Assembly: GCA_947034885.2 (NCBI GenBank)
Contig: OX344757.2
Span: 9,238,001-9,302,000, forward strand
Source of the DNA: Thuidium tamariscinum
Taxonomy: Eukaryota > Streptophyta > Bryopsida > Hypnales > Thuidiaceae
DNA: 64,000 nucleotides
Direction: 5' to 3'
Shown here: one piece after another, positions 62,961 through 64,000 of the stretch
How positions within the stretch are numbered: the stretch's first letter is position 1
How the letters are laid out: the number at the start of each line of letters is the position of its first letter
Notes under the pieces: model-generated
Databases searched by the model: none
What the model saw: the letters and a program-made list of their open reading frames with translations, nothing else
Told to the model about the DNA's origin: nothing
Translations under genes and position numbers: made by a program

Positions 62961-63491
62961 AAACTCTATATTAATAATCGATATTACAAACATTAAATTT
63001 TTGACCAAATTAAAAAGAATTGGAAAGGAAATTCACAACTCACAATTTCAATTTTTTGTCAAAAATATAATGTTTGCAACATCCATAAGTCTTCACTAAA
63101 TTTCTACAACTCAAACTCCATAGCCATCATCTCCCCCAATAAAATTGCAAAACATCTCAAATACAAGAATGAGGGGGAAAGGAAGGAATTAGGAGGATTA
63201 AGGTTGTGAGAATATACACACATGAAGGAATTAGCATTAAAAATCTAATTCCCTTAAGAATCTCACTATTGAATTTGGTTCTTTATTCCTTATCTTTGAC
63301 CTTTGGCATTTGAAAACTAATTTTCATAGAATCTTACTATTGAATTGGTTCTCATTCTTGGGGTGTGTTCTACATTCTTTGGTGGTTAGTTATTCATTAG
63401 ATTCTTAGAAGGTTTGGATTTTGTTGGTTTTGTTTTACTAGGCCTAATAAGCCAAAAGGAAAAAAAATAAATTGACAACCAATTTCTTTAA

Positions 63492-64000
63492 CCCCTAAAG
63501 ATTTTTTATTATGTTTTCACCAAAACTGCTTTAAAACTATCATTTTTTAGACAACTATCAAATTTTTAGAAAAGAATATTTTTTGACAAAAGTAATTGTA
63601 GGATCTTTTAAAGCACAAGTTTAAAAATATGTAGAAAAAATTTCAGCAATTTCCACCGAGTAAATTGCAAGATATTAGTGTTTGAAGTGACAAAAATCAT
63701 TTTTTTACCACTTCAGAAATCCGGGCACCTGCACTTCAAAAGACAATATTTGTATGAAAAAATGTCCAAAATGATTTTAACTCTTTAGATTCATTTTTCA
63801 AGTGAAGTTGGCTACATGCTTGAAAATTTTCAGATCATTTGAAATTGTACAACATATAGGAAAAAATAGTAAGTAGAAAGAAGTAGAAAATGAGCCAAAA
63901 TACTAAATTATTAACAATTTATTTATAGAATTAAAAGAAACAATCCCAATGGATATAATGTTGTATTAAAAAAATATACACCCAATGTTTTTACTCTTTT
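63492..64000 (-). mobile_element. Family A TTAA miniature element, cut by the window end
   Basis: TTAA at 63488-63491 is followed by CCCCTAAAGATTTTTTATTA and TGTTTTCACC. It then matches the reverse complement of the right half of 44691-45632 (GTAGGATCTT, then ATTGCAAGATATTA). The other end lies beyond position 64000. Confidence 0.75.

Overview
This window is nuclear DNA from a plant-lineage (streptophyte) genome. The evidence is a multi-exon plant-type mitotic cyclin B with canonical GT-AG introns and upstream MSA-type (AACGG core) G2/M elements, a PIF/Harbinger pair made of a trihelix/SANT-like protein and a DDE nuclease, and a spliced secreted glycine-rich protein. Intergenic DNA is very AT-rich and full of short inverted-repeat elements, while the genes are clearly GC-richer. 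A piggyBac element carrying a transposase is unusual among plants; a seedless plant or charophyte relative is possible, but the sequence alone does not settle this.

Layout. 0-1 kb: a GC-richer patch with a possible first exon on the minus strand and a telo-box. 1-17 kb: AT-rich DNA with TTAA-flanked miniature elements of about 930 bp (here 'family A': 6.4, 9.0 and 13.3 kb), a foldback at 11.1-11.4 kb and three copies of a second miniature family ('family C', ends AAGGTAGGAGG) at 11.9-12.9 kb. 17.2-22.3 kb: a 5,081-bp piggyBac element with TTAA duplication and matching ends; its minus-strand transposase frame has two in-frame stops. 24.7-28.5 kb: the intact cyclin B gene (9 exons, 499 aa) with its promoter. 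29-39 kb: AT-rich DNA with a 132-142-bp tandem repeat, a long foldback, a trinucleotide microsatellite and a family A copy interrupted by about 1 kb. 39.7-41.0 kb: a two-exon secreted glycine-rich protein gene (181 aa, minus strand). 42.4-43.7 kb: a decayed but intron-containing YIF1 (Hrf1 family) pseudogene. 44.7-48.6 kb: further miniature elements. 50-56.8 kb: two related LTR-like segments with TATA boxes set inside inverted repeats, and several short tandem duplications. 58.5-61.2 kb: a decayed PIF/Harbinger element. 61.5-64 kb: more family C, inverted LTR-associated sequence and a family A end running off the window.

The only genes judged intact are cyclin B (mitotic CDK partner, regulated at G2/M) and the glycine-rich secreted protein (probable cell wall). 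The rest is transposon biology. The leading hypothesis is that one TTAA-specific system links a damaged piggyBac to a local swarm of TTAA-flanked miniature elements whose ends begin with the same CCCCTAAA.
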